From Peribacillus glennii (GTDB taxonomy: Bacteria; Bacillota; Bacilli; Bacillales; DSM-1321), in NCBI RefSeq assembly GCF_003429105.1, contig NZ_QVTD01000016.1:62001-126000 (forward strand): DNA of 64,000 nt, in the 5' to 3' direction. The notes under the pieces were generated by a model, which was given only the letters and a program-made list of their open reading frames with translations, was not told the DNA's origin and ran no database searches. Within the stretch, counting starts at the first letter, position 1, and every line of letters starts with the position of its first letter. Position numbers and translations under genes: made by a program. Below are positions 46,886 to 56,284 of the stretch, piece by piece.

Positions 46886-46913
46886 ACATATCAGACAAGG
46901 CCTTCATAAAATA
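46886..46913 (+). promoter_or_regulatory. Sigma-K-like promoter of the glycosyltransferase operon
   Basis: AC at 46886-46887 and CATAAAATA at 46905-46913, 17 bp apart, fit the sigma-K pattern AC-N16/17-CATANNNTA. It lies 80 bp before the first plus-strand glycosyltransferase. The Bacillus ytcA/B/C and cotSA genes are known late mother-cell genes, which supports the reading. Confidence 0.5.
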
Positions 46914-46993
46914 TTGTAATTGCGGCATGGAAGGACAGGTTAGGTTGCTTCCTGCTGCTAATTTGCAACTCCAACAGAGGCGGTGGAATATCA

Positions 46994-48064
46994 ATGTCAC
47001 GTGTGGCAGTTGTAAGAGGGTGGTATCTTCCAATCAGTGAAACATTCATTTACTCTGAATTGGTAAATGTCAAATCGGTTTCTCCTATAGTTTGTTGCAA
47101 GAAGATCATGAACCTGGAGCATTTCCCCTTTGAACCTATTCACCAATATAAGGATAATGATGAGCTGATGCACATCCTCCGCACACAAAAAATCAGCCTG
47201 ATTCACGCAAGGTTTGGTGTAACGGGAGCTGATTTGCTTGAAGTCAAAAAAGTGCTCGGGATTCCGATGTTGACTTCTTTTCATGGTTTTGACCTGCCGA
47301 CAAATTTAAAGTCCATGCAAAGGTATGGTAATCGGCTGGAGCCTTTATTTGAACATGGAGATGCATTCACGGTTACTTCAGTTAACATGAAAAACATCCT
47401 TGTCAAATATGGATGTTCTCCGGAAAAAATATTCGTACATCACAGCGGAATCAATGTAGGGAAGTTTTCATACAAAAAGCGCTCAGTACCAGAGAACGGG
47501 ATTATCACGGTTCTTTCTGTCGGGAGGCTCATTGAGAAGAAAGGAATGGAATACCTGATTGAAGCTGTTCATCAGGTTCATCAAGAGTACCCAGGCATCA
47601 GGCTGCGAATTGCCGGGGATGGCAAATTAAGACGGACGCTTGAAAAACAAGTAGAGCGGCTGCTATTAGGTGAAGTCGTCGAGTTCCTGGGGGAAGTTAC
47701 CCATCAGGCTGTAGCAGAAGAAATGGAAAAAGCCCAGTTATTCGCCCTCGCCAGTACGACTGACAACGTCGGAAATCAGGAAGGAATTCCAAATGTTTTA
47801 AAAGAAGCGATGGCATGCGGTTTGCCTGTGCTTTCAACAAATCACGCAGGAATACCGGAGCTTGTAGTGGATGGAAAATCGGGTTTACTCGTTCCGGAAC
47901 GCGATTCCGCTGCATTGGCCGAGCGCTTGCTGCATTTTATTCAGCACCCCGAGGATTGGGAAAGGTTCGGTACACACGGCAGAGAAACCGTTGAACAGTT
48001 CTTTAATATTGAAAGGCAAATAGAGAATTTAGAAGCAATATACAGCTCGCTGCTGTCAAAATAA
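46994..48064 (+). CDS. Family 4 glycosyltransferase
   Basis: 356 residues, GT-B fold, retaining. N-domain RVAVVRGWYLPISETFIYSE, LTSFHGFDLP; C-domain VLSVGRLIEKKGMEYLIEAV, LRIAGDGKLRRTLE, and the donor-binding EGIPNVLKEAMACGLPVLST with the EX7E pattern. GGTGGA precedes the ATG. First gene of a tightly spaced operon behind a sigma-K-like promoter. Sugar donor unknown. Confidence 0.9.
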   Translation: MSRVAVVRGWYLPISETFIYSELVNVKSVSPIVCCKKIMNLEHFPFEPIHQYKDNDELMHILRTQKISLIHARFGVTGADLLEVKKVLGIPMLTSFHGFDLPTNLKSMQRYGNRLEPLFEHGDAFTVTSVNMKNILVKYGCSPEKIFVHHSGINVGKFSYKKRSVPENGIITVLSVGRLIEKKGMEYLIEAVHQVHQEYPGIRLRIAGDGKLRRTLEKQVERLLLGEVVEFLGEVTHQAVAEEMEKAQLFALASTTDNVGNQEGIPNVLKEAMACGLPVLSTNHAGIPELVVDGKSGLLVPERDSAALAERLLHFIQHPEDWERFGTHGRETVEQFFNIERQIENLEAIYSSLLSK

Positions 48065-48087
48065 GTTTAAGTAAGAGGTGTTGAGTT

Positions 48088-48906
48088 TTGCCCAAGGTAA
48101 GTGTCGTTATTCCCACTTATAATCGGGGAGAGTTTACAATTCATGCAGTCGAGAGTGTCCTTGCTCAAACGTATAAGGACTATGAAATCATTGTTGTGGA
48201 CGATGGTTCCACGGATCATACAGAAGAACTATTGGAGCGATATAAGGATCGGCTCCGCTATGTAAAGCAGGAAAATCAAGGCCCTTCTGCTGCCAGGAAT
48301 ACCGGCGTCCGCCTTGCGGAAGGTGAATACATCGCCTTTTGTGATTCGGATGACAGATTTCTGCCTGAGAAGCTCGAAAAACAAATGGAATTTATCGAAA
48401 GGAACCCTGAGTGCAAATTTTTATATACCTGGTATTACAATGTGAATAATCAAGGGGAATACACAAAATTACGGAAGCCGAATACCTGTAATAGTAATGA
48501 GCATTTGCAATATTTTTTGTTTATCCGCAAATTTACGATCAGGACATCCACTTTGTTGATCCACAAGAGCTGTTTTGAAAAGGCGGGGCTCTTTAACGAA
48601 AAATATTGGTATTCCCAGGATTGGGATATGTGGCTTCGGCTGGCTGCCTATTACCGTGGCTTTTGTCTGGAAGAGCCTTTAGCTGAATATTGGCTCCATG
48701 GGGAAAATCGGAGCAGTCTCAGTGTTAGAATCTATCATCCGGAAATTATTGAGTCCACACGAAAGCTTTATGGATGGGATGATCAAAAGATTGCTGAATT
48801 GGGAGAAAAGTATGGAAAAAGGCGAAAACAAGGGACGCAATCCCCGTCTAAAAATGCCAGAAACGGGTCAAACAACACGGATGTTAAGGGGGATAAATCT
48901 GGATGA
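48088..48906 (+). CDS. Family 2 glycosyltransferase
   Basis: 272 residues, GT-A fold, inverting. KVSVVIPTYNRGEFTIHAVE, IIVVDDGSTDHTEELLERY, the metal-binding CDSDDRF, and SQDWDMWLRLAAYYRGF (acceptor-side Asp). Start is TTG behind AAGAGGTG. The C-terminal 30 residues are Lys/Asn/Ser-rich and disordered. The stop overlaps the next start by four bases (ATGA), indicating translational coupling. Confidence 0.9.
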   Translation: MPKVSVVIPTYNRGEFTIHAVESVLAQTYKDYEIIVVDDGSTDHTEELLERYKDRLRYVKQENQGPSAARNTGVRLAEGEYIAFCDSDDRFLPEKLEKQMEFIERNPECKFLYTWYYNVNNQGEYTKLRKPNTCNSNEHLQYFLFIRKFTIRTSTLLIHKSCFEKAGLFNEKYWYSQDWDMWLRLAAYYRGFCLEEPLAEYWLHGENRSSLSVRIYHPEIIESTRKLYGWDDQKIAELGEKYGKRRKQGTQSPSKNARNGSNNTDVKGDKSG

Positions 48907-50051
48907 AAATTGCTTTAATATGTTCAGACAGAGGTCCCTGTCCCCCTGTGAAAGGCGGAGCCATCCAATTATTAATCAGCAAAATTGCACCCTTGCTAGC
49001 TAAAACAGATGAAGTTACAGTATTCTCCATCACCGACCCTTCCCTCCCCGATTCAGAATGTACAAATGGTGTATACTTTGAACGCTATGATAAGGACCAT
49101 TTTTTCCAACAAGTTTGTCAATCGCTAAAGGAAATTCAGTTTGATGTGATCCAGGTTTACAACAGGCCAGGCTATATTCCCTTTATTCGGGAGGCCTCGC
49201 CACAATCAAAGATCATCCTGTCGCTCCACAACCTTGTCTATAACACTTTAAAAATAGAACGCGCTCTTGCCGAAGCAGCATTCAGGGAAGTGGATTGGAT
49301 CTTTACAGTCAGCAGGTTTGTCGCTCAAGACACCGCCGAAAAATTCCCTGACGCTTCCGCTAAAATCCAGCCCCTTTACACTGGTGTAGATTTGGATGAG
49401 TACTCACCCATTTGGTCAAAGACAGGACGAGAATGGCGAAACGAAATTCGCTCATTGTATCATCTCGAATCCAAGGATCCGGTCATTCTCTTTGTAGGGC
49501 GTCTTGTACCAGACAAAGGATGCCATCTTATTTTAGCCGCAATGAACGAGATTCTGAAAAACGTCGAACGTGCAAAGTTGCTGATAGTCGGAAGCAAGTG
49601 GTATGCAGATCAATCGACCAGCAAATATATAGAGGGCCTGAAACAACTAGCGACGGAACATGAAGACAGTATCGTATTCGCTTTCTATATACCGGTAGAC
49701 GAAATTCCAAAGTATTACGCAGCTGCAGACCTTTTCATTTGTCCATCGCAATGGAAGGAGCCGCTTGCAAGAGTGCATTATGAGGCAATGGCGGCAGGAT
49801 TGCCCATCATTACAACCAGCCGGGGCGGAAATCATGAAGTAGTTCACAACGGAAAAAACGGGATTGTGATCAATGATTATAAAAATCCACTGGCATTCGC
49901 AGCCGCTGCGATTGACGTCCTCAATGATCCACACAAAGCAATCGCAATGGGCCAAGCCGGCCGATTAGACGTCAAGGAGATTTATAACTTTGACCGGGTC
50001 ACCTCCGATATCAAACTCCTCTATACAAAACTCGTTAAAAGCAATGAGTAA
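48903..50051 (+). CDS. Family 4 glycosyltransferase, CotSA/YtcC-like
   Basis: 382 residues. KIALICSDRGPCPPVKGGAI at the start, SLHNLVYNTLKIERA, DPVILFVGRLVPDKGCHLIL, and the donor site PLARVHYEAMAAGLPIITTS. Length and text resemble Bacillus CotSA and YtcC, late sporulation proteins tied to the coat. Overlaps the upstream gene by four bases. A role in building a spore coat or crust glycan is inferred. Confidence 0.85.
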   Translation: MKIALICSDRGPCPPVKGGAIQLLISKIAPLLAKTDEVTVFSITDPSLPDSECTNGVYFERYDKDHFFQQVCQSLKEIQFDVIQVYNRPGYIPFIREASPQSKIILSLHNLVYNTLKIERALAEAAFREVDWIFTVSRFVAQDTAEKFPDASAKIQPLYTGVDLDEYSPIWSKTGREWRNEIRSLYHLESKDPVILFVGRLVPDKGCHLILAAMNEILKNVERAKLLIVGSKWYADQSTSKYIEGLKQLATEHEDSIVFAFYIPVDEIPKYYAAADLFICPSQWKEPLARVHYEAMAAGLPIITTSRGGNHEVVHNGKNGIVINDYKNPLAFAAAAIDVLNDPHKAIAMGQAGRLDVKEIYNFDRVTSDIKLLYTKLVKSNE

Positions 50052-50102
50052 GTACAAATTCGTCCTCAAACAACGGAAGAATTCGAAAGGAAGAAATGGA
50101 TC

Positions 50103-51419
50103 ATGAAAGTTACAGTGATTGGTTCCGGATATGTGGGAACCACGACTGCTGCAGTGTTAGCTACCTTGGGCCATCACGTAATCGGTGCGGATGTGGATTC
50201 CGCAAAAGTAAAAAAGTTATCGGCCGGGATTCTCCCATTTGTAGAGCCTGGTCTTGACGAAATGCTGAAGGATAATATTCTCAGGGGCACATTAACCTTT
50301 TCCGATCAGGTCGAGGAAGCGATTCAGGCAAGCGACATCCTGTTAATTGCCGTCGGGACTCCTTCGCTTGATAATGGTACTGCCGATTTAAAATATCTCC
50401 GGTCAGTAGCTGATACAATAGCCGCTTCCATTAATGATTACAAGGTCATTGTGATCAAAAGCACGGTCCCCATTGGCACAAATCGCTGGTTATCGGATTA
50501 TCTGGGGGAAAAAGTCGCTGACCGCACACTATTTGATGTCATCTCCAATCCGGAATTCCTGCGGGAAGGCCATGCCGTCTATGATACTCTTAATCCTGAC
50601 AGGACTGTCATTGGCGGAAACAGTCAGGATGCCATTACCATTATAAAAAAACTGTATCACCAGCTTAACAGTAAACTTGTTATATGTGATTGGGAAACAG
50701 CTGAATTAATTAAATACGCCTCAAATGCTTACCTTGCAGCCAAAATTTCCTTTATCAATGAAATTGCCCAAATCGCAGACAAGACGGGAGCCGATATCCT
50801 TCAAATCGCTTACGGAGTCGGTTTGGATCCGCGGATTGGAACAGAATTTCTTCAATCGGGAATTGGTTATGGCGGCTCCTGTTTTCCCAAGGATGTAAAG
50901 GCGTTGATTTCTACAGCGGATCTGATAGGTGTTGAAACGCATATTTTGAAAGAAATAGAGTCCGTTAATGAATCAATGCCTAATGTGTACCTGGCGAAAT
51001 TGGCTGATTCTCTTGATAAGGTAACAAATGAACCCTGGACCATCTCGATACTAGGTCTCACTTTTAAACCTGAAACGGATGACCAAAGAGAATCTCCTGC
51101 AATTAAGATTGTGAACAAACTCCTGCCTGCGTGCAAAGAGATCCGCATCCTTGACCCTACCATTCAATCAAACACAAAAACTCCTTGGCCTAATGATAGT
51201 AAAATCATAGTCTGCCAAACAATCGAAGAGACATTGGTCGGAGCCGACGCAGCCGTCCTGTGTACTACTTGGGATACTTTCACCAGCATTGATTGGAATG
51301 AGGCAAAAGCTTATATGAAAAATCCGATCCTATTGGATGGGCGGAATCTTTATGAACCAAACATAATTAAGGCAGCCGGCATAACCTATCTAGCATTAGG
51401 GAGGGGAAATCAAACATGA
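50103..51419 (+). CDS. UDP-glucose 6-dehydrogenase, YtcA/TuaD-like
   Basis: Oxidises UDP-glucose to UDP-glucuronate with 2 NAD+. 438 residues. Seen: Rossmann motif TVIGSGYVGTTTAAVLATLG, VGTPS, STVPIGTN, SNPEFLREGHAVYD, and the catalytic Cys in GYGGSCFPKDVKAL (about residue 260). C-terminal UDP-binding LGLTFKPETDDQRESP. Overlaps the epimerase start by four bases (ATGA). In Bacillus, YtcA is the spore-phase homologue of TuaD. It supplies the uronate donor for the cluster. Confidence 0.93.
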   Translation: MKVTVIGSGYVGTTTAAVLATLGHHVIGADVDSAKVKKLSAGILPFVEPGLDEMLKDNILRGTLTFSDQVEEAIQASDILLIAVGTPSLDNGTADLKYLRSVADTIAASINDYKVIVIKSTVPIGTNRWLSDYLGEKVADRTLFDVISNPEFLREGHAVYDTLNPDRTVIGGNSQDAITIIKKLYHQLNSKLVICDWETAELIKYASNAYLAAKISFINEIAQIADKTGADILQIAYGVGLDPRIGTEFLQSGIGYGGSCFPKDVKALISTADLIGVETHILKEIESVNESMPNVYLAKLADSLDKVTNEPWTISILGLTFKPETDDQRESPAIKIVNKLLPACKEIRILDPTIQSNTKTPWPNDSKIIVCQTIEETLVGADAAVLCTTWDTFTSIDWNEAKAYMKNPILLDGRNLYEPNIIKAAGITYLALGRGNQT

Positions 51420-52357
51420 AGGTACTGGTTACGGGTGCAGCTGGTTTCATAGGCTCTCACTTATGTGAAAGGCTGCTGGCTGAAGGACACGAGGTGACGG
51501 GTGTTGATATGTTCCTGTTCAAAGAATGGGAGCGCTTCAAGCAATATAGCACTGAAGAGCTTTTGCAGCATCCAAACTTCAAGTTAGTCAACGGCAATCT
51601 CTTGGAGCTTGATTTAAAAGAACTACTTGAGGGGATTGAAGTCGTCTTCCATCAGGCAGCGATTGCGGGCGTCAGGAATAGCTGGGGAAATAACTTTCGT
51701 CAATATGTGGAACTGAATATCCTTATGACTCAGAGGCTCTTGGAAGCATGCAAGTACCTGCCCCTAAAGAAATTTGTGTATGCCTCGACTTCCTCCATTT
51801 ACGGTATAACGGACGGCAGTACCTCTGAAGACAAACCTGCAATGCCGATTTCTCCGTATGGCACAAGTAAATTGGCCGGTGAGCATTTAGTCCATATATA
51901 TCACCTCAATTTTGGGTTGCCGGCAACTTCGCTGAGGTACTTCACCGTTTATGGTCCAAGGCAGCGCCCTGACATGGCCTTTCACAAATTCCTGAAAGCA
52001 GTCCTACAAGACGAACCCATCACCCTCTTTGGCAACGGCCAGCAAACCCGGGATTTCACGTATGTGAGTGATGCCATTGAAGCAAATATTCTGGCGATGA
52101 ACCACCCGGAGCACGGAAATGTGTTTAATATCGGGGGCGCGGAAAGGTCTTCCGTGAATCAAGTCCTTTCTGTTATGGAAGCTGTCACCAGCAAGAAAAT
52201 AAAAATCGATTACCAGCCCAGGCAGCCCGGTGATCCTCTTCATACATGGGCGGATATATCGCTGGCGCGTGAAAAACTGGGATATACACCGAAAATCACC
52301 TTGCATGAAGGGATCCAAAATGAGTGGGAATATATCAAGAAGATGTATCACTCCTAA
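51416..52357 (+). CDS. NAD-dependent nucleotide-sugar epimerase, YtcB-like
   Basis: 313 residues of the extended SDR family. KVLVTGAAGFIGSHLCERLL (NAD site), ASTSSIYG (catalytic Ser), YGTSKLAGEH (Tyr and Lys, about residues 147-151), RYFTVYGPRQRPDMAFHKF, and a C-terminal substrate part. The pairing with UDP-glucose dehydrogenase suggests epimerisation of UDP-glucuronate to UDP-galacturonate, as proposed for YtcB relatives; not proven here. Coupled to the upstream gene by overlap. Confidence 0.9.
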   Translation: MKVLVTGAAGFIGSHLCERLLAEGHEVTGVDMFLFKEWERFKQYSTEELLQHPNFKLVNGNLLELDLKELLEGIEVVFHQAAIAGVRNSWGNNFRQYVELNILMTQRLLEACKYLPLKKFVYASTSSIYGITDGSTSEDKPAMPISPYGTSKLAGEHLVHIYHLNFGLPATSLRYFTVYGPRQRPDMAFHKFLKAVLQDEPITLFGNGQQTRDFTYVSDAIEANILAMNHPEHGNVFNIGGAERSSVNQVLSVMEAVTSKKIKIDYQPRQPGDPLHTWADISLAREKLGYTPKITLHEGIQNEWEYIKKMYHS

Positions 52358-52446
52358 ACAGTATTGTGGGCGAGAACCCGGTGCATTTGTTTAAAAACAC
52401 TTCACAATATAAGCCTGCTTTTTCACCTACACCTGGAGGAATGTAG

Positions 52447-53154
52447 ATGTTAGAAAAAGTATCTGTGCTGATGCCATACAAACCAGATTATGGGGTCAGA
52501 GATAATTTATTCAAATGGGTACAATCTTTTTACAAAAATATGATGCCCGAGGTTGAAATTTGTATCGGGGAGTGCAACAGTGAACTGTTTAACAGATCGC
52601 AAGCTATAAATAATGCTGCAAAAATTGCAACAAGAGATGTGTTTGCCATTATAGATACAGATGTCGTATACGACCCACAGGTGTTAATCAATGCGGTCCA
52701 GCTGCTTGATGAACATGCCTGGGTTATCCCATATAATAAAATACTGGACCTATCACAATTTAGTACCGAAGCACTTTTGGGCACCGATGCCCAATGGCCC
52801 CTTCCCTTCAATGTAGAATTCAAGGATCGATTTGAGTTGAAGGATCATAAACCTGTAGGCGCATTTGCAGTCCTTAGCCGCGCAAACTTTAACCTGGTCG
52901 GGGGATTTGATGAAAGATTTGCAGGCTGGGGCAGAGAGGACAATGCATTCAGGGATGCGATGAACACCTTATGCGGTCCCTACAGAAGGATCAACAAATA
53001 CGATCTGTACCATCTCTGGCATCCTAGGACAGAAGCTAAAGGAAATCCCAACTTTGAAAATAATCATAAATTATATAAAGAGTACGCTAAAAGAAGAGGG
53101 AATGCAGATGAAATGAGAAAATGGATCAAGGCACGTAGACAATCCGGATCGTAA
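52447..53154 (+). CDS. Glycosyltransferase, GT2 / galactosyltransferase-like
   Basis: 235 residues. VSVLMPYKPDYGVRDNLFKW, the metal motif IIDTDVVYDP, and the family-7-type acceptor block GGFDERFAGWGREDNAF, then YHLWHPRTEAKGNPNF. GGAGGAA precedes the ATG. Last gene of the polysaccharide cluster, 90 bp behind the epimerase. Donor and acceptor unknown. Confidence 0.85.
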   Translation: MLEKVSVLMPYKPDYGVRDNLFKWVQSFYKNMMPEVEICIGECNSELFNRSQAINNAAKIATRDVFAIIDTDVVYDPQVLINAVQLLDEHAWVIPYNKILDLSQFSTEALLGTDAQWPLPFNVEFKDRFELKDHKPVGAFAVLSRANFNLVGGFDERFAGWGREDNAFRDAMNTLCGPYRRINKYDLYHLWHPRTEAKGNPNFENNHKLYKEYAKRRGNADEMRKWIKARRQSGS

Positions 53155-53197
53155 GCTCCCTTCTCTTTAATACAAACTACACTAAACTGTTCTTAGA

Positions 53198-53350
53198 ATG
53201 ATAGGTCATTTGATTTCCGGTCCAGGCGCTTCACTTTCCGCTGTGAGGGCGTTAGAGGCTCCTCGGCGCTACCGCTCCTGTGGTATTTCACCTGTCGTGC
53301 TGCCCACGAAAGAGTCTTTTTGCCTGGAACGTAGATCAACTGACGGGACA
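53198..53350. repeat. Bacillus dispersed intergenic repeat
   Basis: The text TTCCGGTCCAGGCGCTTCAC, CTTTCCGCTGTGAGGGCG, GGCTCCTCGGCGCTACCGCT and CCTGTGGTATTTCACCTGTC belongs to a GC-rich intergenic repeat that I recognise from many Bacillus genomes. GC content is well above the flanks. No coding frame is credible. Its function is not known to me. Confidence 0.6.
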
Positions 53351-53489
53351 TCCAAAACCAAAAATGACTGCACCACGTCTGCCAAACACATCTTTCAATG
53401 GGAGGGGCAGTCATTTTTTTATACATATTAGCTGGATTACATATACTTCTCGGTCGTGAACAACCGATAATCGTGAAACCACTACAATC

Positions 53490-53651
53490 CTATTTTGCAA
53501 CGGCATACTTAGCCTGCTTCTTGCAAACCTTATCTCCAAACTCTTCGGTAGTCGCTGCGCCTGCCAAATCAGGTGTCACAACAACACCTTCCTCAAACAC
53601 ATCCTTTAGAGCTTCCAAGATGGCTTCTGCTTCACCTAGATCCTCAAGCAT
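53490..53651 (-). pseudogene. Isopropylmalate/isocitrate-type dehydrogenase, C-terminal fragment
   Basis: Reads MLEDLGEAEAILEALKDVFE, EGVVVTPDLAGAATTEEFGD, KVCKKQAKYAVAK and stop. This is the last 50 residues of the isocitrate/isopropylmalate (or tartrate) dehydrogenase family, where TPDLGG and T-EFGD are typical. The rest of the gene is absent. Confidence 0.65.
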
Positions 53652-53682
53652 TGTAGTTATAAACCATAATCCTTTTAATTAG

Positions 53683-53717
53683 ATACTTTTAGGTGCTCCT
53701 AAAAGTATGCTTTTTTC
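53683..53717 (+). terminator. Strong terminator
   Basis: ATACTTTTAGG-TGCT-CCTAAAAGTAT followed by GCTTTTTT. No intact plus-strand gene precedes it closely. Confidence 0.8.
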
Positions 53718-53954
53718 ATATCTGAATAGGTTGAATCAAAACTTTCAACCCTAAGATTTTCATGCGTGCGATTAAGGCCTTGATAGGTAATAATTAACTT
53801 GTATACTATAAAAAAGCACTGTAAATAACTATATGCTAAAAAATCAAAAAAAAATCTCAGAAAACGTCTAGTAACTGGATTTTTTTGACCTATATATAAT
53901 GAGTAGTGAACGCGCTTACCCGCTTATTAAAAAGTAAAGGAGTGTAATCTTTAA

Positions 53955-54305
53955 ATGACCCAAACAGATTTGATAAGCAAGTTTTTTCTTGGGATAGATT
54001 CTTTTGCAGGTAGGTTTTTAGAAGTTACTAAGCAGCTTGAAAGCAAGGTCTTAAAAGGGATCGGTATAGTGACAGAGTTTGTAAACAATTTGGATTTACG
54101 CGAGTGGAACCTATCAATGTATAATAGCGAGCCCTGTCATGATTCTACTACGTTACCGGATGATGTAAATGTACTTGGTATCATGTTGTTGGAGGAAGTT
54201 TTTGTGGATGAGGATGTCGGAATAATCGATATGTATTTTATTGACTCTTTAGGTGTAAAACCAACTCATGATATAAGACATGCCTTATGGAGGATTGTAG
54301 TTTAA
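53955..54305 (+). CDS. Soluble protein of unknown function
   Basis: 116 residues: helical start (MTQTDLISKFFLGIDSFAGR) and an acidic second half (VLGIMLLEEVFVDEDVGIID, ending DIRHALWRIVV). AAAGGAG precedes the ATG and TTGACC plus AT-rich sequence lies about 65 bp upstream. Cys114-free; no signal peptide. Family not recognised. Accessory-region context. Confidence 0.5.
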   Translation: MTQTDLISKFFLGIDSFAGRFLEVTKQLESKVLKGIGIVTEFVNNLDLREWNLSMYNSEPCHDSTTLPDDVNVLGIMLLEEVFVDEDVGIIDMYFIDSLGVKPTHDIRHALWRIVV

Positions 54306-54472
54306 TCATCCCGCTGGATTGAAATAGACCAGACAATCTATCAATTATTTATTTGTTTAGTGATTAAAGAATCAAAAAGAATAAAAAGGGATCGCGAAAA
54401 AAGGCATAGACTATTAGTAAGTCTGAAAATATAGCTTATTATATTTCCAGATTTTATAACTGATAACAATAG

Positions 54473-54705
54473 GTTCCTAAATCCTGAAACTGCTGTTTTA
54501 CGTGCAGAGGAGCAGGCGTATTAGATATAACATTATCCATAGAGTAAAGAAAGATGGTTCGCCCCAGGAGAGAGAAATGCTTCGACTGCTATTAGCAGGA
54601 TACTCCCCTGCTGAGTGTGTAAAAATAATAGGTGTAAAATGGTCGTGTTATCAGGCCATACAGAGAAAGTTAGGAAGAGAATTAAAAAAATTCCTATATA
54701 TATTG
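54473..54705 (+). pseudogene. Sigma-like/ArpU-like HTH protein, frameshifted
   Basis: NPETAVLRAEEQAY in one frame is followed, after stops, by HRVKKDGSPQEREMLRLLLA, GYSPAECVKIIGVKWSCYQA and IQRKLGRELKKFL in another. The second piece looks like a sigma region-4 or ArpU-type helix-turn-helix, common in Gram-positive phages and conjugative elements. A terminator follows immediately. Confidence 0.4.
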
Positions 54706-54707
54706 AA

Positions 54708-54741
54708 AAGGAAACCGTTCATTAAAGAGCGGTTTCTTTTA
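54708..54741 (+). terminator. Terminator after the HTH remnant
   Basis: GAAACCG (54711-54717) pairs with CGGTTTC (54730-54736), then TTTTATTTT. Confidence 0.7.
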
Positions 54742-54755
54742 TTTTATGGAGGTGA

Positions 54756-54985
54756 CGTTAAGGTGGCATTGGTAGAGCAGTATTAACATATCAACCAAAA
54801 GGGATTGGAGAATATGCAGGACAAATTGTTCTTGGTCGTACAGAGGATTCTGAAATTCTAAGGTTACTCCGAGATCATATTATTTCTAATGCAAAAGAAG
54901 AAGTAGGGATGTCCACCTTTCAAATCCTCCAGCTACAACTATGTCGAAAATACTATAATAGCTCAGCTGGCATTCATTGTGATTA
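54756..54985 (+). other. Coding-like remnant, family unknown
   Basis: The frame gives RAVLTYQPKGIGEYAGQIVL and GRTEDSEILRLLRDHIISNA before a stop. Protein-like, no start. Not recognised. Confidence 0.25.
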
Positions 54986-55036
54986 AAAGTGTTCATTTTT
55001 ATTTAGCAAAAACTGTTCAATTTAGTCTAGCAGTTA

Positions 55037-55276
55037 CAATAATAGCTGCCTTTTTATTTTGGATTTAAAATATACCCCCTTGTTCTAACCAGGAACGGTC
55101 AGATTCCTGGTTAGAACAAGGGGGGAGTGGTTCCCTTTTATACACATTATCTATAAACTGAACTTGGAATTTTCACTACCGGATTACCGGCTGCGTAGTA
55201 AGATACTTCATACTCTTGGAATACTAAGTAAATTCCACCATTTGTAAAGTGAAATTGGGAATTTTTATTGACAGGT
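55037..55276. repeat. 240-bp dispersed repeat, copy 2
   Basis: Partner of 41937-42176. The 21-bp stem is at 55075-55095 and 55104-55124. This copy keeps the reading frame of the DUF3298 end to its stop codon. Confidence 0.85.
55147..55276 (-). pseudogene. 3' end of an RsiV-like (DUF3298) gene
   Basis: NSQFHFTNGGIYLVFQEYEV then SYYAAGNPVVKIPSSVYR and stop. The F/Y-x-EYE-x-x-x-YAAG-P-x-x-x-IP pattern closes DUF3298, the extracellular domain of anti-sigma factor RsiV and relatives. The gene is cut at the repeat boundary; only 43 residues remain. The hairpin behind the stop was probably its terminator. Confidence 0.7.
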
Positions 55277-55367
55277 ACATCACTTTGCTTTTCCAAAGTT
55301 GTTAGACAAGATGTACAGGATATTTCTTAAAAGTTGTCTCAGTTTAAACTTAAATATGCAGAATTAT

Positions 55368-55403
55368 GAAAAGCGTATTCCTGCAAGGGACAACGCTTTT
55401 TTA
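55368..55403 (+). terminator. Probable terminator
   Basis: AAAAGCGT...ACGCTTTT followed by TTATTTT. Confidence 0.6.
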
Positions 55404-55640
55404 TTTTGTCAAATGTTTACACTAATTACAGGGGATATTTTCTAACACAGGAATAAGGGATTTCTTTCAATCAAAACTATCTATTAAAAGTTGGGGCTAA
55501 TAACAGGGCTATAAGTAGGGCTAATATAGAACGCCTCACAGCCACTGTACAGCCCTACTATATAGAGGCATACCATACCACTAACGCACAGCCTACCTCA
55601 CACACCCCAGCACACGGGCATATATACAGGGCATAGGCAT

Positions 55641-55790
55641 AGCACAGGGCAACAGCACAGCACCACGAGGGCAACAACACCGCCACCGCACAACAGGCAA
55701 AGGCCAAAGGAACAACGAACAATAGAACAAACGAACGCAAGAACGAATGAACAAAAGAAACAAACAAACGAATGAAAGAAAAGAAACAAC
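55641..55790 (+). other. T-depleted, A/C-rich tract
   Basis: Only three T in 150 bases on the plus strand, with a CA-rich first half (CAACAACACCGCCACCGCAC) grading into an A-rich second half (AACAAACGAACGCAAGAACG). A transcript would be almost free of U and unstructured. No credible protein in any frame. A Rho-loading (rut-like) or leader role is possible. Confidence 0.6.
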
Positions 55791-56284
55791 AGCAACTAGG
55801 CACTAATATAGTAAGGCATAGAATAAAGATCATAACGAGGAATATATACAGAAGGGGGTTTATACGGGGAGGCACCCTTCTATATCCCTCGTCTGGTGTC
55901 TGCAAAATATATACACCATTTTTGAATACCTTCCACGTACAACTCTATCCCAACAGCTAATAACAGCAATTGCAGCAATTTCCTATAACTTGTTGCTGAG
56001 GGCGATACTAACGCCATTAACTTTTGTTTTGTGGGTCATTGTATTACTCGAATCGCTGTACCCTTCTAGTAAACGGGGCGGTTAAGGCTTTTGGGGTTTT
56101 CATATTGTTTAACAGCCTGAAAAAAATTGCACCATTTTTGTGAGGACTTTTTGGGGCTGTAGAAAAGGGTCCTGGTAAAAATTACAAAAAATTTTAAGTC
56201 TATTTTATTATATCAATATAATTACAAAGATGTTACAATTACTTTCGCATCAAGAAACAAACATACATAAAGGGGAAATAAGTT

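Noticed and set aside
53193..53426. Short ORFs on both strands over the GC-rich block
   Set aside because: They fall on a dispersed intergenic repeat and have no starts with ribosome sites.
55558..55905. 115-residue minus-strand ORF rich in Cys, Phe and Val
   Set aside because: It is the shadow of the T-depleted tract; composition is extreme, there is no ribosome site and no domain pattern.
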